64,000 nucleotides of DNA from positions 672,116 to 736,115 of the forward strand of contig SJOL01009709.1 of NCBI GenBank assembly GCA_004794785.1, given 5' to 3'. The translations under genes were made by a program, and so were the position numbers. The first letter of the stretch is position 1; each line of letters opens with the position of its first letter. This stretch comes from Opisthorchis felineus (Eukaryota; Platyhelminthes; Trematoda; Opisthorchiida; Opisthorchiidae). Under the pieces are notes generated by a model that saw only the letters and a list, made by a program, of their open reading frames with translations, searched no databases and was not told the DNA's origin. Below, piece by piece: positions 10,941-24,359 of this stretch.

Positions 10941-12723
10941 TCGAGATGACACAAGGCGGTGTGCGGTTATCATTAAAATGTTCTGGGTCTAAAGTACAAA
11001 ACCCAAGCAGAGTAAGGTTCATTTAATCCTCCGAACCCCAATCCGATTGTCGTAGCACCACTTAAAAAATGCAGTCCAGCAGATTAGCTGAACCACATCC
11101 AAGAGGAATATTTTATTATGATGACCGGAAAAGCAAGGCCCTAAAATCCTGATTCAACATGATGACAATCCCTCCTCACCAATCTATCATGGTCTTAATC
11201 GTCCACACTGACCAACAAACGAGAACTCCTGACTGATATCCAATACTGCTAGTTGTAAAAAAAAATCTCAGCGATAGCTTCTCTGACTGTCTTAAAAATC
11301 GATCACCCTGGTAACTTATTCACCTGGCGCGACGAAGCTTTTGTACCAAAAGTGAAACCCTGCCCAGCAATAAATCCACCTCTTGTTTACCAAATCTCTC
11401 TGAAACCAAAACCACATTGTTTTATTTGACCAGGTTCAGTCAATTCACACAGGCTCACGGAACGGTACTGTGCGGTGGCATTGGCAACTCACAACCTGCC
11501 CGCGTCAGTCGAAACAGCACTCAGTCCTATATCCGCTGTGGTCAGGGCTCATAAACACCAACTAATAGCGTGATCCACGCACAAGCGACGGTCACACCTT
11601 GAACAATTGAACAGCCTCCAGTAGGGTGGCGTGGACACCAGACAATCAATGGACACCAGACAACTCCTGTTTCTATTCTCTGCTCACGAGACAGTCAACC
11701 AGTGATCGGAATTTACAAAAAGCTCCCATTAGAACTGACAGAAGGGATATGCTGCGATGTTAAGATTTCTTTTAGTCTCTTCAGTTGCGGACGTAAAACA
11801 TGCAAGTTATGTCAATAAAAAATGGTAACATTCGTGAACAGACACTGATTAGCTGATTCCTGCAAGTCACCTGAAAAATGCCAGGGTAACCAGACCGTTT
11901 GCTTTAAGTGCGATTATCGTCGTTTTTCCTCCTCTACTCAGCCTAAACAGCGGTCCTGGTTGGCCGTAGGCAAGCCATTTTTGTCGGTTTCTCTCGAAGT
12001 CTTGGAAAGACTTTCGAAAAACTTGACGGAGTGATTCTCTTCAACCTCGTTGACAAACGGTGGCGGAGAGGTATCATTGGATATCTGGCATTCTTTAAAA
12101 ACACTCTCGTGTCAAGTAATGGTCACAAAAATTCATAAATACGATGTGTAAAAGCTGTCTGCTATCCTCAACAGCAAGATTCATGGGACATCAGCATATG
12201 AAGTTCATGTATTATAATCAGCCTACAGTAACGGATTTTTCCCGATCAATCGAACAGTTTCAATGAGATTAACTGCCTGCTCTCCTTATTCCCTTCTTGT
12301 GTGACTCTAGTATACTTTTGCGTGTGTTTCTCATGCTAGTTCATGATGCCGTGAGATCTTACTGATCATGTTTGGATGTGTCACTCACAACTGAACCAAC
12401 ATCACATTAATTTATGATGGCATCTGAGGTAATTGTGGATCGATGGCTCGGTTCTCCTTTGGGCCTTATAACTTTGTCGCCAGGTTCAGAGAACAACGCA
12501 ACCATCAGTTGCGCCACCCGAGATGTCAACAATTCCCTTCTTGTTCAACGATTTGATTTTCGCATAATTTTTGTCTTGTTCGGAGTGCTTTAAATCCCGC
12601 ATTAAATAAATAGTATCATTCTCCCAATTGTCAATTGTGTACTTTTCCTGCATATTCTCTAATCGAACGGATAGTGGGCTCGTCTTAGTAGTGAGCAGCT
12701 TGTAGTCTGTTGGTTTCGCTCAG
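10941..12723. other. No recognised feature
   Basis: Intergenic or intronic sequence with no open frame of note and no element recognised. If 4207-4389 and 12724-13142 are exons of one gene, this is intron. Confidence 0.4.
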
Positions 12724-13142
12724 GTACGGGATAATGGATCCGGACAACATTGTTTGGTCGAAAGTGGATCAGATACGCACCATCACAATGCTATCAGACG
12801 CAATGGTGTTCCAGTTAGACCGCGACTCAACAAATCCGTCACGCTGTGCCGTACAACATTTCCGAGGGACAGCACCGAGTATGATATTCTGTTTCGACGT
12901 CAACCCTATATGCTGGGGGTATTTCAAGGAAAATCGCCACAGCTGGGATATTGTTCCTTGTACGGTCGTGAAGCTCGATCGCTATTTGCGACTGAAGACA
13001 TGATTCCACAAACATCCCAACGGCGGCCATTGTCAGGCCCTGAGATGATCCATTCCGGATTATCGACAGCTGAGTCCGGGTTATTCTCTGTAATTTCTAG
13101 TTCCATCCCCCCACTTTGCTTGACAAATATCTACCCGACCAG
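12724..13142 (+). CDS. Candidate exon of an unidentified gene
   Basis: The acceptor TTTCGCTCAG is followed by about 139 open codons in phase 0 and a possible ACCAG|GTGTGA donor that leaves phase 2. The translation has varied, protein-like composition, with blocks such as YDILFRRQPYMLGVFQGK and YGREARSLFATEDMIPQ and no low-complexity bias. No domain is recognised. The next candidate exon (14070) begins with the single nucleotide needed to complete the split Arg codon. If the donor is not used, the frame runs on to a stop at about 13212. An overlapping + frame (12710-13003) is judged a shadow. Confidence 0.5.
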
Positions 13143-14069
13143 GTGTGAAATGACGGTGTGCACCCGGCACGTTGAACTTACTCAAACCAAAATTCCCTTT
13201 CCTTCAGCTTAGCGCATTGTCCTCTAGCTTGACGTGCATCGGTGGTGCTGTGCTGAGTTTTATCCGGAGTCGGTGCATTCGTTTTTTTGGTGCCCTTCCT
13301 CTGTTGGGTCGTTCTGAAAGTAGCGCTTGGACTTCAGTTGGCAGCTTATCGGAATATTAGGAACTCGGGTGCACTTATTGGTTATTATCAGACGGCTAAT
13401 AATGTGTTCGCCAGGTTTGGCTGTCCGCTTGCAACCAATTAGCCAAATAAGCTGCAGTTTCTCATACAACGATGACACGGTGAAGTTCCCGACAACACAA
13501 CAGGCATTCTGTATATGCTTTCGCGTAACTAAAGAGCAGCATGACCTTGAATCAAAACATGCAGCCGGATCTTTAGCGGGACACAATTCAATCCACAAGG
13601 CCGTTGATTTTATGCTGATTCATCAGACAGAAGTTCTATGATTTGGGCGATTCGGGCCACTCCTCGCTGTCAGTTACTTGGTGAGGGTGCATCTGGCGTA
13701 CTTTATGCATTAATCAACCTAGTGGTATACTGCTCGACGGTGAACCAATTTTTCCACCGAAAAATATCACATTATCGCGCTCCTTAAACAACCTTCGCCC
13801 AGATTGACTGCGACTTCGTTTTCCACAATGTCCTTTCAGTTTTCATTATCTCCCGATACCGTGTCTGTCCCTGATGTGCTCACGTCTCACCGTCCTCTAA
13901 TTGTGTAGCGTAGTGGGAACCAGCTTATGTCCTCATTAATTTAGCAGTGGAACTATCGTTACATTTAAACCGTTTTGCTCTGATCAACTTGTGATATCAC
14001 ACCGACTTCATCGAATTCTCTTCAACTGATGGTGAATCCTTCTTGCTTACATTCGCTGTATCTCCTGAG
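13143..14069. other. Probable intron, no feature recognised
   Basis: Open frames on both strands around 13260-13640 overlap each other without motifs. Pyrimidine-rich stretches end in AG near 13206 and before 14070; the latter is used in the proposed model. Confidence 0.35.
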
Positions 14070-14160
14070 AAGAAAATTTGGTGCAGCTGTTTGCTTCTCG
14101 TATAACCTAACTGGAATGGGTGATTCTGGTGCCATTGAACTAAGAGTGGCAGTTTGTACG
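14070..14160 (+). CDS. Candidate exon (RKFGAAVCFSYN block)
   Basis: The acceptor is CTGTATCTCCTGAG and the strong donor is ACG|GTATGT. The exon has one nucleotide plus 30 codons, giving RKFGAAVCFSYN and then GMGDSGAIELRVAVCT. The phase is compatible with the end of the 12724-13142 exon. The hydrophobic strand after two basic residues is faintly like the start of the conserved core of folliculin-interacting proteins, but this is a short match made by eye. Confidence 0.4.
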
Positions 14161-14204
14161 GTATGTTTTTTTTCTTTTGTGGTGAACTCTTGTTTTATCC
14201 CGAG

Positions 14205-14382
14205 ATCGTATCGTGTGCGTTCTCAATGTTTACGAAGCTCTCTTTATTCTTTCTTTCCATTCCCGATCGGGCATACCGATCGCGTCAATCGAACCGTGAA
14301 TCGCATTATATGGGATAAAATATATAGCCCCACACTGGCACCTCGAAACCCACTTCTGGACTTATTTTTGGCCAAGAGCCAG
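14205..14382 (+). CDS. Candidate exon (IWDKIYSPTLAPRNP block), phase unresolved
   Basis: The exon is bounded by TTTTATCCCGAG and a strong AGCCAG|GTAAGA donor. The longest open frame gives a C-terminal half VNRIIWDKIYSPTLAPRNPL with LLDLFLAKSQ. That frame does not join in phase to the 14070-14160 exon. The phase-0 frame instead stops at a TAA before the donor. Either a small exon is missing or one of the two calls is wrong. A weak similarity to the IWNLY..PRI..P block of folliculin-interacting proteins is a hypothesis only. Confidence 0.3.
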
Positions 14383-17090
14383 GTAAGATGTGTTTGTAGC
14401 CGTTCCATCATTTTTATTACTCGAGTGCGTAAACTAGCCACCCGATCGCATCTGCAAAAGTCCCATCACATCCCTTTTTGTTCGAACAACCTGCTGCCCA
14501 GTGAATTCAGCCCTATGAAGGGGGAAGCTTTTCATCGATTTTTGGACGTATTACCCGCGCATTTTTATTATTTTCTCATGGCTGGTGTTGATTTTTCTCC
14601 AAACTGTTTCCGGCCCCTGCTTCACACTTCAAACCTTTACAGTTTTCCATTGTTGAATTTTTCATTCTTACTGGGACCGACTGTTCTTTATAATTGTTTC
14701 AAAAGTTACTCGTTGTTCCCAAGTGTAGGTTAATCGTACCTATCTCATGCTGTTCAATATGTTATGCTGTCTCGTAACGATAAACATAGTGCACCAGTGG
14801 CCGTTGATTTAGTGTCTCAGTCGCTAGTTATCACACAAGGTCGAAGTGTAAATTGGTCGTTTTCTTGTATCCTACCCCGGGTTTATTCTTCACAGAAATA
14901 TTTGTTATCACGTGAGCGCAGCAATCTCCTCCAGAGGACTCCACCCACCCACGGGACGTTCCTTTCCGTTGGAAAAGTTTCCCGACCCGAACAACGGTCT
15001 TCCCGATAAGAGTCACTGAACGGTAAACTGTACCACCATCAAAGTAGCTGCCTCACATAACTTAGCTGCAATAGTTTTTATGTTTACGGAGCTTAGGCTG
15101 GCGCAGTTGACCAATATAGGAGAATATCCCTGATATTCATCATGTGTTGCCAACTTAAGAAGAGGTTCACAAATGTAACTATTGATATGTCATTTTCGTT
15201 GACGCAGCTACTTCATCTTTCGAATTTCCTGATTGACCTATGAACTTCAATTTTTCCAATCTCGACTTTACATTATTTGTTGATTTGGCCTTTCCGTTTG
15301 GGTCACTTCATTTTCCAAGTGACTCTTCAACTAGATTACGTTGCGAGCGTCTGAATTTAGCATCAAAGGGATAAAATTCCGAGCTATCATTTCGGTGCAC
15401 TTTTACCTTAAAGAAAAGCACGACTAATGATTTTTAGTAGCTTCTGGTGTGAGTACGTTCTAGGTCCTCCTCTAAGTATCCGCTTGCTAAAGCAACCGGT
15501 TTCTCGTGCACTGTTTGTATCGATTCAGTTGTTTCCATTCTCGCACTTTGGACGGTTCACCTAACGCCGCTAATTTTTACTTTGGTAGCTTTTTTCTGGT
15601 TACTTTTTAGCCTTTTTTGGTTTCGCTTCTGTCTTTTCCTGCCACTGGCAACTATGCGCTGGGGAGAGATCACAAACGTAGCATTACTATATGTATAAAC
15701 TCTACCCTTCTTTACCAGCATCTGTCTTAGTTTAGAATTTTCGATAAATTTCGTTTTTCTCGTCGATTGTTTCAATGTTTGCAAGTTCCTAAACGAGCTG
15801 GTTGAAGTTACTGGATTACAAGAATTCGGGGCATTAGATGTTGTATTCCATTAGGCTATTTCAGCAGGTACTGCTTACCTTGTTTTGTACCGGGGAATAT
15901 TCTTCTTCATGATTGGAAGCATTTTTTGATATGGCAGTATGTCACTCTCAGTAGCGAATTTCCGTGATCACGCTTACCCGAGCCAGTTGCATTTCCCCCT
16001 TTGTGTTTCTTTGTCCCCTTATATGCGCACTCCAAAACTTTGTGTTCAGTAATTTTCATGGTCAGTTTAATCAATGATAAGACTTAATGAAGCCTGAGTT
16101 AAGGCTAAAGGTGATGATGCTATTGTCCTTTCGTGTAAGAACCCAAATACCTATTAGGCAAAGGAAGAAGCAGATACCAGCGGACCGGGATTGTCGGTTT
16201 CGCTGGATGGATCACAAATGGTTTTCACTTCCCTTTCTTTCGAGTACTGGTGCATTAAATGAGTTCGGGTAAGAAAGTGGTGAGTAGATCTTGTCAATGT
16301 GAATTTGTTGACACTTTTGTGGTAAAGCTCTACATTTGGTTTATTAAGCCCAAACTAACTGTAGAAAAACACCCTCCTTTATTTTTATTGAGTTTCACCC
16401 TTGGAAGATAAACGAAAACTTATTGTGCATTTATAAAATTCACCTGATCGGATATTGCGTGCCCCAAGCAATCCTTGATTTCACTCCTGAACTTGTGGTA
16501 CTTCTAGTATGCTACAGCTGAACGAAACTGCAAATGACATACAATGACCCACGCGTGTCGAATCAAAGGCTATTCTTTGTTTGACTCACTTCCAGCAACT
16601 ATTGATAACCGACCTTTACCAAACTCGAGTACGAGCTACGGAGTTCCAGATGAACATGCTCATCGTCAACATGCTAACCTATAAAAAGGATTCTAATGGT
16701 TTTTTTTAAAAACATTTTGGCTGCGGAGCACATCAGTTCATAGTTCACTTTTTCTATTTTTCGTAGATATCAGTCATTTTTCTTGCTGACATCTGATTGC
16801 CATCTCGGTTTTCTTCATTTTCTCTGCTCGCATTTAAGCAAGCACATTCAGATTTTCAAAAGACCACTTGTCCCCTTATTTTACGATTTATTTCCATTTG
16901 TCCTTTGCTAGGCTAATAAAACGCGTTACGTGCTGAGAGAATCCGAAATCCCATTACGACAGGTCCGAATGAAGCACAAAACTTTGTGGCATCTCTCACC
17001 AGAGCTTACTCAAAGATGCCGTTCTACAGCATTTTCACTCGAAATTTCCCACATACTTTTCCAACTTTCGTCTTGTCCCAAATGCATAAG
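14383..17090. other. No certain feature
   Basis: No element recognised. Around 16950-17090 short coding-like stretches appear in two different + frames (for example NEAQNFVASLTRAYSKM), but no consistent exon could be drawn. Confidence 0.35.
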
Positions 17091-17191
17091 ACACTTGTCT
17101 AAACGCACCCGAGTGCACTACCCTAAATAACCAATCTTTGGAGGATAGTGATTCCATGCAGAGCTCCATTTCACCTCACTTGGCTGGTACG
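17091..17191 (+). CDS. Candidate short exon, Ser/Asn-rich
   Basis: The pyrimidine tract CTTTCGTCTTGTCCC leads to an AG at 17089-17090. Two nucleotides plus 33 codons follow, with NNQSLEDSDSMQSSISPHL near the end, then a strong ACG|GTACGT donor in phase 0. No domain is recognised. It may belong to the same + strand gene as the blocks at 12.7-14.4 kb. This is low confidence because the block is short and low in complexity. Confidence 0.28.
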
Positions 17192-19339
17192 GTACGTGTG
17201 GTCAGTCGTTAAACCGCACATTTTCAAATGGTAAATATCCATTCATCTGGCAATTGAATATTTCCGGTAGGGAAAAATGACTTTAGCAGACAGTGCGGAT
17301 GGAGATACTATTCTTCCGTATTTCTGTAGAGAGTGGGGATCGTTACCTGTCCTGATGTATGGACCAACCGTGATTTTTGTATCCGTTCCTTGTAAGTTCC
17401 GTTTTGACTTTCTCGACTTTTACTGTTGAGTAGAGGAGAGCCCTACGCTAAATATCATATAGAAACAAAAGCAACCATCAATCCCATTTCACCTTAAGAG
17501 TAACTGTTCCTCAACTCCGTGGCACCTTTTGTTTGCACCTCGGAAGATCTCATGTTGAATATTCGATAATTTTTCCGTCCCTATCCACAGCTCAACTTTA
17601 TTGTGGTATCAGTTCGACTGAGTACATAGTGTGTTTCCAGACATTGGAACCAGCCGTGATAACGGGCAGTTCGTCCCCGCTTTAGCAAACTCACATTCGA
17701 GCACCTATCTGCAGCACCCTTCTCAAAAGTTTCAGTGGGGCTGTGCTGCCGCGAACCCTGTGCGTGGAATCAGAGCTAAACCGGATTGGATTGAGCAATG
17801 TTAGGGTGACAGCGTGTTTGTTAATATGTGGTAAAAGTACGGATTTGGATAAGAGCTCATAATGGATGTTTCGAACACTCGTACGGTGACACACTTGTGA
17901 AAATGTGTTTGCGACAGCTGGCGCAGTTGTGATCCAATGGCTTGACACCCTCATCGCTTACCAATTCGACAGTGTGTGCAAGATTTAGGTCTGTCATGAC
18001 TATAGGCGCGTGAGTCTCAGGACAGGTTGGTTATCGTTACCATTTGACATCACGCAGTCCCTCGAATAGACACCAGCAGTCGCCACGGCGATAAGGATGA
18101 TCTCTTAGATTCCAGTGTGACTTTGGAAACAAACGGAACTGTTTGCAAATATGGACCAACACACTATTACCTCATCCATCAAGACTTAGAAACTTGATCA
18201 CTGCAGTGCGGCGCTTGTGATGTCCATACTGAAGCTTACACACATCCAACAAGTTGTACAAGAACGTATCTTCGCCCTACAACAAAGAAAAATCGAGGTT
18301 CATTGAAGTGGTTAGAAAAGCCGAATCAGTTAGGACCCTTTCAACTTGGTTAAAAAATGAAGAAAAAAAACATTAGTCCTAACACCAGAACTCCTATACT
18401 GTCCTCGGGGGCATGGTGCATGGGCTAAACATATGTAACTTACCTCTGTTTGAAGTTTGGTGCTTGAGTTCCCATGAGAATGTACAGATTCTAGTTTTAC
18501 ACATGCACTGCAGGTTTAATTTTAATCGGTTAATCCTTTCATGTTGCGCAAACCAGCTTCATCCTTGTAGCACTTAATCCCCAATGGGGGTGAGGCAACG
18601 AAAGCACTTAACGATTGGCGAATTTACCAAAGCCTGACTACAGCGTATTCACGGCGATCCTGTTCTTGCACGACCAAATGCGCCCTGCAGGTGGGAGCGC
18701 ATCGGTCGGCTGATACGGTGGTTCGGTTGCCTGCCGGCTTGGTGAGTCATCGATGGTTGGCTTGTAAGATCGGGTGCGACAACTGCGTTTGATCTCAAGG
18801 CTATCGCACTCGCACACAGCTCACTCTGGAATGTCTAACGTCTGGACTGCCGGTTTGGAAACCCCGACATGCCTCAGGCTTCAGCGGATCGACCTGTCTA
18901 CTGACATATCACCAAGCAGAGAAGTTTCAAATACAACCCCAACCTGTGATCAGGTGATCCGGAGCGTTTTTAAGCTTTTGACCACCGATGTCTCGGAAGC
19001 GTTCGTATTATCGGATAACTTCGACGAATTTGTAACGACGTAAAATGATGTGCGCAACTGGCACTTCAGTTGCGGAAAACACCCAGCACCATCAACTGCG
19101 GTGACTCGCCAACTTCCGAAATGTCCATCGAAATGAATGTTGTTATCCCTGCTTGCTTCAAGATGGCACGAATTGCGAAGTGGTCGAAGTGTGACTTGGC
19201 TGAGGACTAACAAGAGATCACAAAGAATACAGGTGTTGCTAGTGTTTTCTGCATTCCAGAATGAGATCCCCTCGACTGTGGCCCTGGTTAGTGACAAGAA
19301 ATGGCCAACCGATGTCACTCGTGCTGTCAGTTGTAGGTC
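17192..19339. other. No recognised feature
   Basis: A minus frame at 17691-17954 and a + frame at 18774-19043 are open for under 90 codons with no motif. Repeat R1 may extend left of 19340 on the minus strand, because a 162-codon minus frame (18950-19438) ends in it. Confidence 0.35.
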
Positions 19340-19465
19340 TTCGGTGGGGATATCTTGTGAAGCCAGTCTGTGCTGAAAGCCGAGAAGTACTGTACAGCTG
19401 TTTCCATCATTAGGAATCATCAGCGGTCCGCATCTCACGAAACCCCAGGGTGTTTCGAATCCGTG
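19340..19465 (-). repeat. Interspersed repeat R1, copy 2
   Basis: On the minus strand GGATTCGAAACACC is followed by GGTTTCGTGAGATGCGGACC, then GCTGATGATTCCTAAT, then ACAGCTGTACAGTACTTCTC. This is the same block order as the copy at 960-1190. It resembles a tRNA-like box B plus a body. Left and right borders are uncertain. Confidence 0.5.
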
Positions 19466-22400
19466 ACGGTGATGATGACGATATTAGACGTATTCTACTG
19501 CCCATCGATGACAATAGTTTACGCACTGGGTTGCAGTATAATACTGTTGGTGCCTTGAGACCGCTAGCAGATGAATTAATAGTTCTCATTGGACTACCAC
19601 ACGATTGATCATTTCAAACTAACCAAATGGTAATAGTCCGCATATTTTCCTCCGGAGTTCTGGTGTTAAACGCCACCACAGTGAACGATCTCATCAAAAC
19701 CAACGGACAGGTTGGTTTAAGCAGGAGAGAGTGAGCATAAATACCGTTCTGTCAGTAAGATTGTTGTAGGTTTTTTTTATATTTCTACGGTTATATTTGA
19801 ATTGCTTAAGACACATGATGGATATACTGCTTCTATAGTAGTATTCCAGAACTTTATTACGGAGCAGTTTTAACGCAGTAGCTCTATAATTAATCGTACC
19901 CTACAAAGCCCTCGCATTCACTCCTGTATAAACGACGTTGCACTTACTTAGTGGTGTAAAAATGTGTAGCTGGCACGCCATGTACACAATGACAAAAGTG
20001 GGCGAAGACACGTTAAGTTTGTAAGTGAATCTGTTCTCCTTATATGAAGACCACACCCAGACGACAGTTGCGTGCCTCAAGGGTGTTTTTTCTTGGTGTT
20101 CATAGTGAATTATCCATCCTGTTCTCACGTGTTAACGCCAAACGAAGCCACTCTATTTGTCCCGATCACCGAACGTTTCCCCTTACCCCTGACCCAATCA
20201 GATGTGACCTGCCCAGTTAACCCTGAGCTCCGCTTACATCCGATTTACGGAACGCAGGAATGTTCTTTACGCATGAATTTTTTCTTCCAGATTTTGTCCG
20301 CTAAATTGTTATCCCCAATTTGGGTTGATCATTCTCCATTTTGTGCTGTGTAAGCTGGATACGAACACGTGTAGTCTGGTAAGCGATAATGTGACATATT
20401 CCAGCGGGGAGCCAATGGTATGCGAAGTTTACATTAGCTGTCACTCAGCTTTTATCCTTACCTAGTAACATATTTAAGTTTTCTACCAGACAATGGCAGT
20501 GTAAAAAAGCAAACTGTGCTAAGTGCATCACACACTAGTGGATTGGATTGGCTGCCTGTCGCATTGGGGACCAGTACTGCTTTCCATCCTACCATGCTGT
20601 GCACTGGCTTTCTTCTCCAACCGTTGCATCGCTTCGCTTTCCGATTTTCTGTTTTCGTATGTATGCGTGTGCTCCTTGAATCGTCAACATTCTGCATGTG
20701 CATTTTGCATCACAACTGTACGTTATACGACAAGTGCACATATTAGGTTGGGATCGAACTATCAGTGCTACTTTTTCCAACCGATATCAATATCTTTTTA
20801 AGTTAGATTTTCATCAGGTCAGAAGTTCCTATGATAATCTCAGTACAACAACATCCTCCCATAGCGACCATCTCTTCAGTTCTCGCTTATGATTGCTACC
20901 ACCAAAGTCCCTTATTAAGGTAGGGTGGCAGTAGCTGGGGTCATTTCTTCACGCCATCATGTGCTCTGTTTTCTTCATTGCGTTCACAAAGTTATTGTTG
21001 GTTCCGTGGCCGTTTTCCACCGGTCCGGTCAGCAGTCACGACAGAGAGGTTTTATTCTTGTAACTTTTTCAACTGATTTATCCGTCGTCGCGCTTATAAA
21101 AAAAGAGCAAGATTGTGTCTCTTGTTGTGGTTCTTTGTACTGTAAATCTGTCAAGTAAAGTGCATACGTGTCACAAGGTTATCATTGCGAGTTTCCTTTC
21201 CCGTTTGTAATCGAAGTTGTCCTTCTGTTGTTCTCTTCCGTGTGCGATGAGTTGGATCCTGACTTCTTGCACCGTCCTGCAGCTTCATAGGCCTGTCCTT
21301 CCAACGTGCAGGTATGACAGCGGGAAAACCAAGGGATTGAACAGTATTAAACAGTATGGCCGCGGGCATGCACTGTGGTACCAACTCTTTGTGTTATCTC
21401 ATCCGGACGTTTTCCTGGATATCCAGATCATTTATTAATAGGCTTAGCTTAACGTCCACCACGAAATCACCCGGTTAAACTACCTGAGTATTACCATTAC
21501 ATGTGCCACTACCTAAATGGTCGTTTGTCACTTAAATCCCTTGGGTCGACTAAGCATTTCCCTTCGATATGAATCAACCTGGTGATTGATACCTTCCGTG
21601 ATTATCCTTCTCAAAAGTGCTTTTTGTGCGTAAATAAACCAAGGCTCGAACGATAGATTAGGTCGAGAACTCTTGCTAACGTGTGTGATCACCCAGTTTT
21701 GAGTTGATCGAACCGTTACAACGCGTGTTCGTTTTGCTCAAGCTATTTTTGATCTTGAAATTCCGATCACAAGCAACCAAATATTAATACTGAGTACCAA
21801 GAGCTGAGGTCCCTTTCGAATTAAAAATTTGTCAAATCTGCCGCGGTCTTGATTAGCGCCACAACATTCAGCCGTGTAGCGCAATTTGATAAAAATAGGT
21901 AACTCCTTTTTTCCCTAAGCTGATTTTCCCTTCGGAAGACGACTAGAACTTCATGGCGACTTTGCGTTTTTATGCTTTCAACTTATCATCAGACCGTCAC
22001 AATCGCCATCAACGTGAATCGGTTCGACACCACCATTGATCAGAAATATCAATTCGCCTCGCTGATTTTACTGAGTTTCATGAGTTTGCCATTCATGATG
22101 GCCTGGCTCATTAGTTACCTTCATGTCCCTCTGGTTTATTTTGTTTGGCTAAACTCTTTAGGATGCAATATTAGCGCCAGGGATTGTAATATTAGCGTCA
22201 AGTTTGGTGAGAATTTGATACGCATACACGTAAGAATGATCTGTTGCCCCTGTCGGCGGTTAGATTTAGAATCCGATTTCGGGGCATTCGGGCATCAGTC
22301 TGTTGCTCACTATTTAATGTATGCGAAACCTGGTCGCTGCGCTTCTGGGATATACGGAGTTTAGAGATGTTCAACCTCGGGCGCCTATAGGTCATATTGT

Positions 22401-24359
22401 TAGATCCAACATTAGCAAAGCTGTTATGGTTTATCAGTGCATATTCAGTATCCTTAAGTGCAGTAGTTTGACGTTTACGCCGAAAAGCGGACGACGACTT
22501 TGTAACGAGGATCCTCAACGCAGGTCCATGTCTATATTGACAGTATCTGTCTTCCAGTTGGACATCCATCAGGTTGGTCTGTAGTCTGCTACGGTATCCG
22601 ACGTTGGAAACAAGGCCATGTATCGTTGAGCATACGCGGTCGGTTTACTGATATTCGTTGAGCCTACCTATCCATTTTTAGAAGCTAGTTCAACCCATCA
22701 GTAAAAGGCATACACTACAAGGGAACTGCCATATACAGGCAATCAATTTACGTTGCGGGTTATGTGTGTCAATGGAATCAGTTACTACCTTCAACTCATT
22801 TAGCCTATATTGACTTCGTCCTGGTGTACCATTCCTAGGTCCGTTTGCTTTGTGTGCCGTTCGTATTCTACCTGGTAGAACGTTCAAAACCACTGCACAT
22901 TGGTGGCTACCATTTACAATTTCCTGTCGTAGCGACAACATGAACAGGATTTTATTGCTCGTATTTATCTTTAGCAGTGCTTTAACAATACTAGAGTATC
23001 CAGGTAGTTTTCCCTCGTTTTTTCAGTGAATATACATTCAGCTACACCATTTCACTTTGTTACATTAACATTTTCTCTCTTCTGGCACCCATCGATTGGC
23101 GACCACACCATCGGCCGTACTTTGCTTTGTCCTTTGTTTATGTGCGATCGGCGTGGAATTTTTTCACCACTTAGCACAACTGCACATACCAGTGTGATCG
23201 ATGGTGAATCAAATGAAATATCCGTAGTGGAGAGCGGCTCTGCTTAACTGGAATGATGATCTGCCATATATTTATTTGGCTCCGAGTGGCCTAAGGCGGT
23301 TTCTGCGATTTCTGGCACCACTATCCAGACTCCAAATAAAATAAACTACAACGCACATATCCCCGCTTCGGGCGTAAGTAGTTTTGGTTATGGGGCTTTT
23401 TTATCATCCGTTTATTATTATTTATCAAGTAATGTCTACATAGTAGTAGGTCAACCCTGGCTACTTGTCATTTACAGCCTAACTCATCAGTCACCTGAGG
23501 TTGATATTGCGGTACGGTTGTGGCGGTGTCATTTCTCCCGTGACTTGAATTTCGAATTTGCTTACTGTAGCTGGTACTTAGACTGTGCAATTCCTGTCTG
23601 TTCAAGTACCCACAACAAGTTGATTTGGTTAGATTTGGTTCCTCTGGGGGAAAATCTTCAGACAGTAGAAAATTTTCATTTGGTTCTATGATTTATTTTA
23701 TCGTATCTCTTTTGGAGTGAACGCCTCGCAATAATGAGTGCTCTGCCTAAAGACGTCGCATGCAACGGTCCGTTTTCGTCGACCTTAATCTCCGACAATG
23801 ATCACTGCGGTTTGGCGTACCTTAATAGCGTTGTTATTAAACTCATCAGCTGGACATGCATTGCTTTGATACTTTTCTTTCGCTAACGACCACAGTTTAA
23901 CTGGGTCTCACTAACGCCGCCTAGACGGACAGCTTTTTGTAGTCAGAACTGAGCTTCTTTGTGCTTCTTTCCCTGTTCTTCTTGATCTTCTCATATCCTT
24001 TCAGGACTGGCTCGACAAATCGCGTAACTCTACGAAGCTTTGATTTCGTGTCTTTTGAATTCCACTTTCGAATAATTCAATGATAACTCCAAATTTTCTC
24101 GGTTATTTTCGGACACTTGACTCAGGGTGCGTTGCCACTAGTGACTTAGCCTTAGCGCTTTTCATCTCGTGAAGACTAGAATATCACAAAGAAATCTTAG
24201 TATGCTTTGTGGTGGTGCCCACTCATGTCCTTTTTTGCAAACTGATCAGAGTGACGATAGCATCAACCAGGAAATCGGCCATGTCGCAAAAATTAGAAAG
24301 GCCCACATGGAGGAAGGCTGCTAGATGGGTAAGTTAGTACAAATCCACTAACTCAGTTC
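19466..24359. other. No recognised feature
   Basis: Nearly 5 kb without a recognisable gene or element. Open frames (20072-20353 +, 20458-20801 both strands, 21972-22364 +) overlap frames on the other strand and have no motifs or good splice pairs. It could be intron of the possible left gene. Confidence 0.35.

Noticed and set aside
12710..13003. 97-codon + frame with ATG
   Set aside because: It overlaps the splice-flanked 12724-13142 frame in another phase and has less protein-like composition; judged a shadow.
14029..14733. 234-codon + frame as a single exon or gene
   Set aside because: It runs across pyrimidine tracts and two good donor sites (GTATGT, GTAAGA); better seen as short exons with read-through of introns.
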